From assembly GCA_020829485.1 (NCBI GenBank), contig JAIVFU010000031.1, forward strand, positions 8,564 to 72,563: a stretch of DNA of 64,000 nucleotides, written 5' to 3'. The notes below the pieces were generated by a model. The model ran no database searches and was not told the DNA's origin. It was given only the letters and a program-made list of their open reading frames with translations. Source of the DNA: Nostoc sp. CHAB 5834 (GTDB taxonomy: Bacteria > Cyanobacteriota > Cyanobacteriia > Cyanobacteriales > Nostocaceae). A program made the position numbers and the translations under genes. Shown piece after piece: positions 19,278 through 27,344 of this stretch; position 1 is the stretch's first letter, and the number at the start of each line of letters is the position of its first letter.

Positions 19278-19607
19278 ATGGAAGGAATGAATTATCCTGA
19301 ATTAGTACAGACAGTATTAGCAAGACATACAGAAAGTCATTTAGCCAGGGGAACGGAAATACAATTAATATTTGATAATCAAAAAAATCACTATTTAGTA
19401 ATTCATCTAGGTTGGGAAGGTGAAAAACGGACTTATGGTTCGGTAATTCATGTTGATATTAAAGAGGGAAAAATATGGATTCAGTGCGATTTTACAGAGG
19501 AAGGAGTTGCTAATGAATTAGTAGAGTTAGGAGTACCGAAAACGGATATTGTTTTAGGTTTTAGATCGCCTCATGTGAGACAGTTTACTGGTTTTGCATC
19601 TGTTTAA
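19278..19607 (+). CDS. xisI: XisI family protein, copy 1
   Basis: 109 residues, the usual XisI length. It contains the typical stretches QLIFDNQKNHYLVIHLGWEGEKR, VHVDIKEGKIWIQCDFTEEGVANELVELGVP and DIVLGFRSPHVRQFTGFA. It follows xisH by 8 bp and is about two-thirds identical by eye to XisI copy 2 at 20028-20360. XisI is thought to act together with XisH; whether as a toxin-antitoxin pair or a recombination-control factor is unsettled. Confidence 0.92.
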   Translation: MEGMNYPELVQTVLARHTESHLARGTEIQLIFDNQKNHYLVIHLGWEGEKRTYGSVIHVDIKEGKIWIQCDFTEEGVANELVELGVPKTDIVLGFRSPHVRQFTGFASV

Positions 19608-19620
19608 GGTTTTGCATATC

Positions 19621-19962
19621 ATGTCAGCAAAAGATATTTTTCATAATACTGTGAAAGTAGCCTTAGAAAAAGATGGCTGGAAAATTACGCATGATCCCTT
19701 GTTTTTTAAACTCTCTGAACAAATTAGAATTAAAATAGACTTAGGAGCGCAAAAGTTAATTTCGGCTGAAAAAGATGAGCAAAAAATAGCAGTAGAGGTA
19801 AAAAGTTTTATTGGGGTGTCAGCAATCTCAGAGTTTCATACAGCTATAGGTCAATTTTTGAACTACAGGGTAGCATTAGAACAAAAGGACTCTGAACGAG
19901 TATTATATTTAGCAATATCTCAAGATATCTACCAAGAGTTTTTTATAGATTCTTTTATTTAA
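19621..19962 (+). CDS. xisH: XisH family protein, copy 2, C-terminally truncated by a stop codon
   Basis: 113 residues from the ATG at 19621, where SAKDIFHNTVKVALEKDGW aligns with copy 1. A TAA at 19960-19962 aligns with a Gln codon in copy 1, consistent with a single CAA-to-TAA change. The same frame continues for 17 more codons (SVLERDEIKLFIFHVQK) to a TAG at 20014-20016, matching the C-terminus of copy 1. The nuclease-like core (IAVEVKSFIGVSAISEFHTAIGQ) is upstream of the stop, so partial function is possible. Confidence 0.85.
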   Translation: MSAKDIFHNTVKVALEKDGWKITHDPLFFKLSEQIRIKIDLGAQKLISAEKDEQKIAVEVKSFIGVSAISEFHTAIGQFLNYRVALEQKDSERVLYLAISQDIYQEFFIDSFI

Positions 19963-20027
19963 AGTGTATTAGAACGGGATGAAATCAAATTATTTATTTT
20001 TCATGTTCAGAAATAGGAGATAGTATT

Positions 20028-20360
20028 ATGGAAAAATTAGATTATCAGGAATTAGTGAAAAAAATCATCTATAAATATGCAAATGAGCAACCAAAAGAAG
20101 ATTTAGAAAATACTGAAATTGTCTTTGATACAGAACGCGATCGCTACTTATTAGTATATGTAGGATGGAATGATGGAGAACGAGTGTATGGATGCCCAAT
20201 TCATATTAGTATCAAGGATGATAGAATTTGGATTCAGCGCGATTTTACTGAAGAAGGAATAGCTAATCAATTAGTAGAATTAGGTGTGCCGACAACAGAT
20301 ATTGTTTTAGGTTTTAGATCACCTTATGTCCGGCAGTTTACTGGTTTTGCATCTGTTTAG
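20028..20360 (+). CDS. xisI: XisI family protein, copy 2
   Basis: 110 residues, closely matching copy 1 (IWIQRDFTEEGIANQLVELGVP, DIVLGFRSPYVRQFTGFASV). It is intact although its xisH partner carries a premature stop. A GGAGA ribosome binding site lies before the ATG. The xisHI unit has clearly been duplicated in tandem and then diverged. Confidence 0.92.
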   Translation: MEKLDYQELVKKIIYKYANEQPKEDLENTEIVFDTERDRYLLVYVGWNDGERVYGCPIHISIKDDRIWIQRDFTEEGIANQLVELGVPTTDIVLGFRSPYVRQFTGFASV

Positions 20361-20385
20361 ATTAATTAACTTAACAAAAAACTTT

Positions 20386-20748
20386 ATGTCTGATTTTAAC
20401 GATTACATACGTATAACTTTAGAAAGAACAAACTTACCTGATGGGTTAATTGGTGATTTTGGACAGTTGATAGCTTGTGGAGAATCTTATGAGTATATTT
20501 TACAATCATTTAACAGAACATACTATCCTGTTTCAGAGGAAGACCTTGCTGTGGTGAAACGATTAGCCTGGCATTTTAACTATCCTCTATTTGAGCTTTT
20601 TGAGGCAGTAGGAATTGATTGTGATACTGCTTATAAGATTTGTGAGCTAAAATGTCAGGGCGGCAGTTTAAAGCTACTATGGCAATACTTTGATAAAACA
20701 GTTTTTACAGAAGATGCTATAAAAATATTAAATTATATGTTTAAGTAA
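20386..20748 (+). CDS. hypothetical protein downstream of xisHI
   Basis: 120 residues. I chose the ATG at 20386 (MSDFNDYIRITLERTNLPDG); a longer frame from 20326 would overlap xisI. The protein is acidic and helical with no signal peptide or membrane segment, and I do not recognise a family. It is 25 bp downstream of xisI copy 2 in the same direction and may belong to the same transcript. The C-terminus CQGGSLKLLWQYFDKTVFTEDAIKIL looks like a folded helical end. Confidence 0.55.
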   Translation: MSDFNDYIRITLERTNLPDGLIGDFGQLIACGESYEYILQSFNRTYYPVSEEDLAVVKRLAWHFNYPLFELFEAVGIDCDTAYKICELKCQGGSLKLLWQYFDKTVFTEDAIKILNYMFK

Positions 20749-21152
20749 TTGGTAACAAAAATAGTGTAATTTATACAACCAGGAATGGGTTAGTCTATCT
20801 ATGTTTCAGTGTCAAATAGAACTTTTAATTAACGTTCTGCCTGAAAACTCAGAGGCAGATTATATCCCACATTCCGCAGATGTGACTGATATTACTGGTA
20901 ATTTTGAAAAGTCAAGCCTAGAAGATTTATATTAGTCTAATCTTTTAGGTTTAAATTCACTTTATAAAGCCAAAATTAGGGAATCCACCAGCAACTTAAT
21001 TTAGCAGATTCTCCTAATAGATTCACTTTCGCGGTCAATCAACTAATTTATCTAAAATTACCCAATATAAACTTAGCCAAGACTATTATATCTTTGCTCA
21101 AATTCTGATATATTTTAAAATATCTCCAACTTTTTGAGTCAAATAACCCAGT

Positions 21153-22158
21153 TCAAATCATCAGATAGTATTGACGACAACTTTCACCTAAATAACTTAA
21201 TATTTTTTGACGTTCCTCTGTTAAATTGCTCATTTGTTGCTTGCCATTGACGAGCAACAAATGTACAGATTGAAACATCTGAAATATCCACCTCATCGTC
21301 GGTTTATTCGTGAATTTCTTCACCTGATTTCTGACGCTACCATCTGATAATAATAATCCTTGCCTCAACTTTCTTTGTGCTAGGTTATAGACTAACAAGC
21401 ATAGTCCCATTATCATCGCAATTGCCTCCACTCTTTCGGGACTTTTAACAAATACACTTGACGTAAAAAACAATGGGTCTTTTAGAAACCTAAATCCTCT
21501 TTCGTTCGACTGTTGAGCCTTGTATTCTAAGAGCACCTGCTGATTATTCAATTCATCTTCATCTAATATATTCGTCGCTAATATAAATCTTCCGGCTTTG
21601 ACTTTCTCAGCTTCTATCACTTCTACTCGAATATCCATGAACAATTTCTATGGGTTTCATCTCTGACTCTAATTCGTCTTGATTTGATTGAGATTCTTGA
21701 TTGATTTTATCTATTGACTCTGATTCTTTTTTGTACTCTCCCTGTACATACATTGAACTCCCATCTAAATGAATACTACTCATTTCTACTTGGAATTTCT
21801 GTGCCGCTTTTATGGCGATTGCTGTAAATAATTTTGTTGTCCCTACTTGATAATATTGGTCTAATGCCCTCCCTAACCTATCGTCATTTAAATGTGATGC
21901 CTCCACTCCTTCTCCTATCAGATGTTCTGTCGCTTTTCCTACAAAAAATTCCTCAAATAGATATAATGGGGTGCTCAAAAACCCTAATCCATTCAAAATC
22001 ATCGCTTTCATTACTTGTCCAGGCGTGAGAGTTTCTTTAACTTTGATTCCCACTTTTTTATTCACTTCTTCTACCAATCCCATCTCATCTATTATTCCCG
22101 CTACTATGCCCAAATGGTCTATATCTAGGACTTTTATGGCTTCTAATGCCTTGTTCAT
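21153..22158 (-). pseudogene. IS1634-family transposase, internal deletion and frame change
   Basis: The N-terminal 183 codons hold the DUF4277 domain (IKVLDIDHLGIVAGIIDEMGL) and reach IHLDGSSMYVQGEY and EIVHGYS. The frame then runs into an unrelated tail. The remaining 163 codons, in another frame, match the transposase C-terminus (VEVIEAEKVKAGRFILATN, RGFRFLKDPLFFTSSVF, KSPERVEAIAMIMGLCLLVYNLAQRKLR). An intact IS1634 transposase is about 500-550 residues, so roughly 180 residues of the catalytic middle are missing. The element cannot move by itself. Confidence 0.85.
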
Positions 22159-22199
22159 GCTTTTTCTCTTTCCACTTACCGCCTTATTATTTTATAGAA

Positions 22200-22240
22200 A
22201 AAAAGCCTGAAATAATTGTTCTACAATCATTTCAGGCTTG
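22200..22240 (-). terminator. IS-end insulating terminator
   Basis: On the minus strand AAGCCTGAAATGATTGT pairs with the following ACAATTATTTCAGGCTT, then TTTTTT. It lies upstream of the transposase start, inside the element, where it would block read-through transcription into the transposase. Confidence 0.75.
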
Positions 22241-22360
22241 AGGTTCTTCAATTTCATAATTATGAAATCCGCTTTAATATCTACGGAATGTGGGTTAAAT
22301 AATCAGCACTCACTCGGAGCAATGTGACGGGCTATTCGGCATCGCAAAACTAAACTCTGT

Positions 22361-22387
22361 AGGGGCAATTAATGAATTGCCCCTACC
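22361..22387. repeat. palindromic repeat GTAGGGGCAATT
   Basis: GTAGGGGCAATTA at the left and GAATTGCCCCTAC at the right form a near-perfect hairpin just after the stop of the minus-strand gene at 22407. It resembles the GTAGAGACG palindromes in architecture but not in sequence, and may act as a terminator. Confidence 0.65.
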
Positions 22388-22406
22388 TGAAAATCATTTT
22401 TTTCGG

Positions 22407-23675
22407 CTATTGTTTGCGTAAGTCTTGTTCACTTTTCGCTTTGCGGCTGAAGACTCGATAGTATAGCGACGTACTAGTTTCTTTTAAGGGAAACAGCAGA
22501 TAGGTAAGAGGATTTATTGCCACAATAATATTTCGGAAGTCTCGCCTTGCCAAAAATAAGATGGCACGAGCAACTTGCTGTGCAGACATCACTCCATAAG
22601 GATTAAGTTGGCTCTTAAATGGGCCAAGAATTAACTTGCGAATTACACAATCCCCATCTAAACGCTTGAGAGTAACAATATCACCTAGCGATCGCTTGCT
22701 GAGTTCATAAAGCGGACTCAGTGCTGGAGAAACCTCAGCCTCAGAAGTGTTTACCCAGATTTCCTTGGTTGCTTTTGCTTGTGGCCCTGTTACAGTTGTC
22801 AAAAATATATCCATCAACCGCAACGCTGAAAAGGTATTTACTTCATAAGAGGAGTTGATAGCCTCTGATGTGCGGCTGGCGTAGACATTGATTCCGTGGT
22901 TGATAATTAAAATATCTACTTTCTCTAAACTATCCCTCAGTTCGGCTTCGTTACCCAACTGCCAGGGAACCACCTTCACCCCAACTTGCTCTACTAATTT
23001 TTCTGGATTAGTAGTTAATGCCACGACTTTAGCATTATTATTTACAAGTTCAGCCGCTAATGCTTGTCCCAACGCTCCTGATGCTCCGGTTAAAGCGATG
23101 GTTTTACCTTTAAGAGACAGTCCTGTACCAAGAATTTTATCCACTAGGGGAAAGACACCACTGTAGTAAGCGTTGACATCATCAAAATGATGCCGCCAAT
23201 GGTAAGACCGATTCACCCACCAAATGGATGGTATTGTCTCTAAAGGGCCGGGTAGGTGGTTGTAGTCTGTATCAATTTTTCCCTGGAAATATCGTACAGA
23301 CGCGCCATATAAGAAGGTGCAACCATAAGCTACTCCCAGCCATAACCCCATTTGCTGCACAATTAAGGCAATGACTACCAATACCACCAGCAATAGACTT
23401 GACTCTAAAATGTCGTGATAGAGTTGCGATTCTTGGTAAACTTTCAGGGAAACTATTGATAAATCGCGGCGATAAGCCATGTGGTGCTTGTTGTGCCATT
23501 TAGCAAGCCAATTGACTTGGTGACACAAAGCATGGTAGCTGTCTCTCAATACCTCAGCGAGTAAAAGTGATAAGAGTGCCCAACTAGCAAACTGTAAGCT
23601 GGCATTTAGCCAAACCCAATTAATTTGTAATCTTGCTTCAATTCCAATCAAGTTTTCAGCTAGCATTTTTATCAT
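22407..23675 (-). CDS. bifunctional sterol desaturase/short-chain dehydrogenase
   Basis: 422 residues. The N-terminal half is a membrane fatty-acid hydroxylase/desaturase-like domain with histidine boxes (HALCHQVNWLAKWHNKHH, HWRHHFDD) and several hydrophobic helices. From about residue 190 follows an SDR domain with the nucleotide-binding loop TGASGALGQALAAEL, NHGIN and the active-site region YELSKRSLGDI. This fusion is known in Nostoc-type genomes and is annotated by its two halves; the substrate is unknown. It is monocistronic and divergent from nothing close by. Confidence 0.85.
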   Translation of the reverse strand: MIKMLAENLIGIEARLQINWVWLNASLQFASWALLSLLLAEVLRDSYHALCHQVNWLAKWHNKHHMAYRRDLSIVSLKVYQESQLYHDILESSLLLVVLVVIALIVQQMGLWLGVAYGCTFLYGASVRYFQGKIDTDYNHLPGPLETIPSIWWVNRSYHWRHHFDDVNAYYSGVFPLVDKILGTGLSLKGKTIALTGASGALGQALAAELVNNNAKVVALTTNPEKLVEQVGVKVVPWQLGNEAELRDSLEKVDILIINHGINVYASRTSEAINSSYEVNTFSALRLMDIFLTTVTGPQAKATKEIWVNTSEAEVSPALSPLYELSKRSLGDIVTLKRLDGDCVIRKLILGPFKSQLNPYGVMSAQQVARAILFLARRDFRNIIVAINPLTYLLFPLKETSTSLYYRVFSRKAKSEQDLRKQ

Positions 23676-23816
23676 ATTTATCTATACTCGTTTTTCTTAA
23701 CCATTCTTCATGATCGGATAAAGGTGCGTTAAGGTCGAGTCTAAAGCAAATAAAAATTAAAAAATTAGTAATCTAATTCTGTGGGCTTAGTTCCCCTACT
23801 CCTTGCGTCTTGCTTT

Positions 23817-24674
23817 TCAAGGCCATAGACTGAGTTGATTGGGAGGATGCTCATGGTTATTCCAAGGTAGGGGTGGAACTGGTGTGTGACTCTGTTCCAA
23901 TAGCTGTTGAAAGTGACGGACTATGCTGGGCGATCGCGCTTCTATTGGACAATGAACAAAGAAATAAATTCGCACTCCCATTTGCAACCATTGCTGAATC
24001 TGCCTTACCCACTCTTCCATAAACGGCTGATTCACTGATAAATTTGGATGAGAAATAAACCGAATCAGAGTAAAAGGTGCTGTCACACTCAATTGCAACG
24101 GTAATTTGGGTTTACGTCGTTCTGATTGCAACTGGGGGTCATCATCTCCAGTATAAATGGGGCGCGAGTCTAATAGTACCCGTCCCACACCTAACTTTTT
24201 TAAAAGTGTTGTCAAATTACTCGCATGGGGTTCTCTGAACCAGTCACGATGCCGAACTTCTAACGCTAGGGGTGCTTCTGTACGCGGCCAAGCTTCCAGA
24301 AAGTTGGTCAAATCGTCAAGCAATGCAGGTGCATAACTGGGTGGTAACTGGGCAAATATTGGGCCAAGATGTTTACCTAAAGGGCGCATCCCTTCCAGAA
24401 ATTTTAATGCAGCCGGAATATAAGGTTGCAGCAATCCTTGATGGGTAATATCTCGCGGTAATTTTAGACAAAATTCAAAACCTGCTGGTGTTTCGGCAGC
24501 CCAACGGGTTACAGTTTCTTGGTTAGGCACGGCATAAAAGGTGGTGCTACCTTCTACAGTGGTGAAGCGACGACTGTAGAGATGCAGAAAATCGGCAGTG
24601 CGAGTGCCTTGAGGATAGAGTTCGCCCACCCAACCTTTATATGCCCAAACAGCACAACCGATAAAAAAGTTCAC
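23817..24674 (-). CDS. DUF72 family protein
   Basis: 285 residues, full length for DUF72, a TIM-barrel family of unknown function. Typical stretches are FFIGCAVWAYKGWVGELYP, FTTVEGSTTFYAVPNQETVTRWAAETPAGFEFCLKLP, GPIFAQLPPSYAP, ALEVRHRDWF and the C-terminal YFFVHCPIEARSPSIVRHFQQLL. It stands alone. No neighbour hints at a pathway. Confidence 0.92.
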   Translation of the reverse strand: MNFFIGCAVWAYKGWVGELYPQGTRTADFLHLYSRRFTTVEGSTTFYAVPNQETVTRWAAETPAGFEFCLKLPRDITHQGLLQPYIPAALKFLEGMRPLGKHLGPIFAQLPPSYAPALLDDLTNFLEAWPRTEAPLALEVRHRDWFREPHASNLTTLLKKLGVGRVLLDSRPIYTGDDDPQLQSERRKPKLPLQLSVTAPFTLIRFISHPNLSVNQPFMEEWVRQIQQWLQMGVRIYFFVHCPIEARSPSIVRHFQQLLEQSHTPVPPLPWNNHEHPPNQLSLWP

Positions 24675-24889
24675 AGTGCCTAAAAGCCTTGATGTATCAC
24701 ATTCAATTTTACAGGCAGGTTGTAAGAATGGATGAAGCTAGTACCGCAAGGCGGAAGTCAAAAGTCACGTATGTTTTAATTTTGAGGGTTTTGTAGTAAT
24801 ACCGTTTCTTTGTGAAGTTGCATATATTTACCCCCTCTTTAGCAAGCTACTGTGTATACACAAGTCTGAAATATCTGCTTAACCAAGGT

Positions 24890-25021
24890 TTTACCCCACC
24901 CTAACCCTCCCCGATGCATTGGGGAGGGAACTAGATTTCCTATTTCCCCTCATAAAGTGTCCGTTTTGTAGCTGTCACAATAAGCTTGCAAAGGGGAGGG
25001 AATTAGATTTCCTATTTCCCC
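24890..25021. repeat. CCCTAACCCTCCCCG dispersed repeat
   Basis: ACCCCACCCTAACCCTCCCC with following GATGCATTGGGGAGGG-type sequence, repeated again in part at 24986-25020. A related copy is at 30719-30815. A MITE has inserted at its right side (25033-25238), and the repeat continues after it with GGGGGGATTAAGGGGGG. Confidence 0.7.
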
Positions 25022-25032
25022 CCTTTATAAGG

Positions 25033-25238
25033 CAGGGCTGTTTCATTCGATCTCTTAGGGATTTTGTCAAGAGTATGAGTCAGAAATTTGCTTGAGTGGG
25101 AAAAAGAAAAACTACCACCTCAACCAGCAAATTTAAGTGCGTTCACCATTTTCTTGCCCAATCAGATTTTTTAGTCACCTGGTTTTTTTGCTTGAAACGC
25201 TTGTAAATCAGCGCCTTTTAGGGAATGAAACAGCCCTG
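25033..25238. mobile_element. 206-bp MITE with CAGGGCTGTTTCATT ends
   Basis: Perfect 15-bp terminal inverted repeats: CAGGGCTGTTTCATT (25033-25047) and AATGAAACAGCCCTG (25224-25238). Both sides are bordered by CCTTTATAAGG (25022-25032 and 25239-25249), an apparent target duplication of up to 11 bp, ambiguous by the palindromic CC/GG. There is no coding capacity. Long target duplications fit a non-autonomous ISAs1-like element, but the family is an inference. Confidence 0.75.
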
Positions 25239-25317
25239 CCTTTATAAGGGGGGATTAAGGGGGGTAATTTAACTTGTGTATACACCGTAGCCCTTAGCAA
25301 GAGGGATCTATTATGTG

Positions 25318-25390
25318 CATCTTCATACAGAATTGGTATAAGCACTTCAGTGCTTAAAAATCAAGGACTAAAGTCCTTACTACGAACTTT
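25318..25390. repeat. dispersed repeat with AAGCACTT/AAGGACT hairpins
   Basis: CATCTTCATACAGAATTGG (also at 8071) is joined to AAGCACTTCAGTGCTT and AAGGACTAAAGTCCTT, two consecutive short hairpins followed by ACTACGAAC. The hairpin pair recurs at 56744-56796. No coding. Confidence 0.7.
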
Positions 25391-25419
25391 TTCACTTTAG
25401 TAATTTAGGGGAGTCTCAG

Positions 25420-26067
25420 CTATTGAAAAATTGAACCATCAGGCATAATTGCCCCTGCTAAGTTAGTACCAACTAGTTTAACCAGAAGGCGCTCACCAGA
25501 GCGAATCCGCGCTCCCGTTAAGTCGGCTCCTCGCAAGTCGGCCCCACTGAGATCCGCTCCAATCAAATTAGCGGCGCGTAAATTCGCCTCCCTGAGATCC
25601 GCTAGAAGTAGGTTTGCCCGAAATAAATTTGCTTCAGATAAATTTGCTCCTCTGAGGTTGACTTTGTGCATAAAAGTATCGCTGAGATTAGCACCGCTCA
25701 AATTGGCATAACTCAGGTTTCTGCCAGATAAGTCTTTATTGCTCAAATTTGCTCTACTGTAATCTTTGCCACTCAAGTCTGAGTTTTGCTTTGGTGGTTT
25801 GTGGGTTGTTTGAGATGGTTTTTCCTGTTGAGGTGGCGGTGAGTGATATGTGGTTTGATGTTTGGTTTTTAGAGAACGCAACTTTTCACGAGCTTCATTT
25901 ATGGCTTTGAGCTTGTCTTGTGCTTTCTGCTGTAAACGGAGATTGTCTTTGGGAATGCGATCAGGATGCCAAACAAAGACTAAATCTTTGTAAGCCTGGT
26001 TCACTTCCTCAAGTGTTGCTCCAGGCTTTAATTCCAAAACTCTATAATAGTGCTCCAGATCGCTCAT
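25420..26067 (-). CDS. DnaJ-domain protein with pentapeptide repeats
   Basis: 215 residues. A J domain occupies residues 5-65 (YYRVLELKPGATLEEVNQAYKDLVFVWHPDR) with the essential HPD motif intact. A Pro/Gln-rich linker follows to about residue 95, then roughly 20 pentapeptide repeats of the A(D/N)LXX type (ANLSGANLSDT, ADLSGADLRGADLTGA) forming a right-handed beta-helix. The J domain should recruit a DnaK; a dnaK gene is in the window at 49153 but not linked. The target of the pentapeptide part is unknown. Confidence 0.92.
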   Translation of the reverse strand: MSDLEHYYRVLELKPGATLEEVNQAYKDLVFVWHPDRIPKDNLRLQQKAQDKLKAINEAREKLRSLKTKHQTTYHSPPPQQEKPSQTTHKPPKQNSDLSGKDYSRANLSNKDLSGRNLSYANLSGANLSDTFMHKVNLRGANLSEANLFRANLLLADLREANLRAANLIGADLSGADLRGADLTGARIRSGERLLVKLVGTNLAGAIMPDGSIFQ

Positions 26068-26218
26068 ACGATATTTTGGTGGACAATCAACTTAATTATG
26101 AGTGATGGAGCTATTTATTCGCTGCATCATTTGTTATGGATTATGAGGCATTGGGCATTGGTTATTAATTGTAATTGTTTTCCCTCATTTCCCCTTCTCC
26201 CTCATCTCCCCATCTCCC

Positions 26219-26713
26219 TCATCTCCCCATCTCCCCATTTCTCCATCGAGCGATCGCTCTCAAATATGCTGCAACTGGAATCTGATAAATTTCAATCACA
26301 ATCCAAACAATAATTGATAAATGTGATAAGAAAGTTAATATCGTCCAAATATATGGTGTCCAGGTAATGGGTTCTTTGAGATTAGCAGGAAAATAGTAAG
26401 CTACTATGCCAATTAAAGAAGTGGGAAGAATTACAAAAACTGCTGCTGCTAGTCCATAACCCCAACCTAATTCCACACCTTCCAACTGGCCTTCTGTCCA
26501 ACTAAACCCATTCCAACGCCAAATTAAGGGTGGTTGTCTAGAAGGCATTTTGATTTGCTGTAGTTCTAAATTGACTGTAAAAATCTCTTGGCAAAAGTCA
26601 CAAGCCATAGCTTCCATCATTGGCATGTGAGAAATCTTACCTATCCGACAGACTGGGCAGGGGTAAACTCCATAATAGTCGAAAGATTGGGCTAAGATTT
26701 TGGAACTGGGCAT
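26219..26713 (-). CDS. membrane protein with N-terminal zinc-ribbon-like Cys pairs
   Basis: 164 residues from the ATG at 26713; a TTG start 30 bases upstream gives a longer form. Two CxxC pairs, CPVC and CDFC about 25 residues apart, suggest a zinc ribbon near the N-terminus. Two hydrophobic helices follow (GLAAAVFVILPTSLIGIVAYY and IWTILTFLSHLSIIVWIVIEI). Family not recognised. The 3' end of the gene runs into STRR-like CTCCCCAT repeats, which encode the last residues RWRNGEMGR. Confidence 0.65.
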   Translation of the reverse strand: MPSSKILAQSFDYYGVYPCPVCRIGKISHMPMMEAMACDFCQEIFTVNLELQQIKMPSRQPPLIWRWNGFSWTEGQLEGVELGWGYGLAAAVFVILPTSLIGIVAYYFPANLKEPITWTPYIWTILTFLSHLSIIVWIVIEIYQIPVAAYLRAIARWRNGEMGR

Positions 26714-26955
26714 AATCAAACTCAATGATCCTAAGATAAACAAGCAGGGGGGAGATTAACAATTAAAAATTAAAAATTTTTGAAAAACGGATTTAAACTC
26801 CAACTGAAACTTGTCCTACATATAGATATACGGCTCTTAAACCCTTGAACTTACGATCAAAAATTACCTCTTTCCCTCTGCTCCCTGCTGCTTTGCCTCT
26901 TATTGACTCCCACATTTTTACTGAGTCTATCGCTTTTTTCTGGTTTGTGGGGGTC

Positions 26956-26984
26956 TTGACACCGCCTACTCTTCCTGTTAATGT
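26956..26984 (+). promoter_or_regulatory. sigma-70-type promoter of the aroF leader
   Basis: TTGACA (26956-26961) and TAATGT (26979-26984) are separated by exactly 17 bp. A transcript from here would start near 26992 and run about 350 nt before aroF, passing both leader peptides and both terminators. Confidence 0.7.
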
Positions 26985-27032
26985 TACTTTACATAGGCAT
27001 ATTTCTTAAGTTTTACAGCAAAAGCCCCACAA

Positions 27033-27089
27033 ATGCTTAACACAAATTCCTACTTATATTTTTGGTTTAGGGTGGTTCACCGGGAGTGA
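27033..27089 (+). CDS. leader peptide 1 of aroF attenuator
   Basis: An 18-codon frame encoding MLNTNSYLYFWFRVVHRE. Five of six consecutive residues (Y-L-Y-F-W-F) are aromatic. The stop codon lies 33 bp before an intrinsic terminator. Its last codons (27074-27084) can pair perfectly with 27113-27123, and AGAGTT at 27092-27097 can pair with AACTCT inside the terminator 3' arm. This is the arrangement of a ribosome-sensed attenuator. The Shine-Dalgarno is weak, so translation is inferred from composition and context. Confidence 0.75.
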   Translation: MLNTNSYLYFWFRVVHRE

Positions 27090-27121
27090 ATAGAGTTTCC
27101 TAACGGAAACCGCCCGGTGAA

Positions 27122-27146
27122 CCGCAGAGCGAACTCTGCGGTTTTT
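27122..27146 (+). terminator. attenuator terminator 1
   Basis: Perfect 8-bp stem CCGCAGAG-CGAA-CTCTGCGG followed by TTTTT. A competing 11-bp stem (27074-27084 with 27113-27123, enclosing GTTTCC/GGAAAC) overlaps its first two bases. Confidence 0.85.
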
Positions 27147-27172
27147 GTTGTTTTAAGGAGAATTTCATCGTC

Positions 27173-27235
27173 ATGACTTATTTGAATAGCTGGTTTTATG
27201 GCTTTTACTTTTGGCCCAGACTAAATTCCGGGTAA
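27173..27235 (+). CDS. leader peptide 2 of aroF attenuator
   Basis: A 20-codon frame encoding MTYLNSWFYGFYFWPRLNSG. Eight residues are Tyr, Phe or Trp, with W-F-Y-G-F-Y-F-W in a row. AAGGAG lies 12 bases upstream of the ATG. The sequence TTCCGGG at the end of the frame (27226-27232) is the perfect complement of CCCGGAA (27265-27271) in the 5' arm of terminator 2, giving a classic antiterminator that forms only if the ribosome stalls at the aromatic codons. Confidence 0.85.
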   Translation: MTYLNSWFYGFYFWPRLNSG

Positions 27236-27263
27236 GTAGCGTCATGTCGATGAATCAGAACGC

Positions 27264-27296
27264 GCCCGGAACTCTTCAAAGGTTTCGGGCTTTTTT
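27264..27296 (+). terminator. attenuator terminator 2
   Basis: Nine-bp stem GCCCGGAAC / GTTTCGGGC (one G-T pair) with loop TCTTCAAAG, followed by six T residues, 48 bp upstream of the aroF start. Confidence 0.9.
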
Positions 27297-27344
27297 ATTA
27301 TCTGCAAATAGTGCCCAATACTCAATTTTTAGGAGAACGAAACC

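Larger units (their letters stand above)
20866..22294 (-). mobile_element. IS1634-type insertion sequence, internally deleted
   Basis: Candidate terminal inverted repeats are CCCACATTCCGCAGAT at 20866-20881 and, on the other strand, CCCACATTCCGTAGAT at 22279-22294 (one mismatch), both preceded by GATTAT. Between them lies a broken DUF4277/DDE transposase. About 270 bp separate the transposase stop from the left end, longer than usual, so the left boundary is less certain. A 44-codon open frame (20801-20935) crosses the left boundary and is probably not a real gene. Confidence 0.6.

Noticed and set aside
20801..20935. 44-codon frame crossing the left end of the IS element
   Set aside because: It bridges the element boundary and has no known relatives, so it is probably a chance frame.
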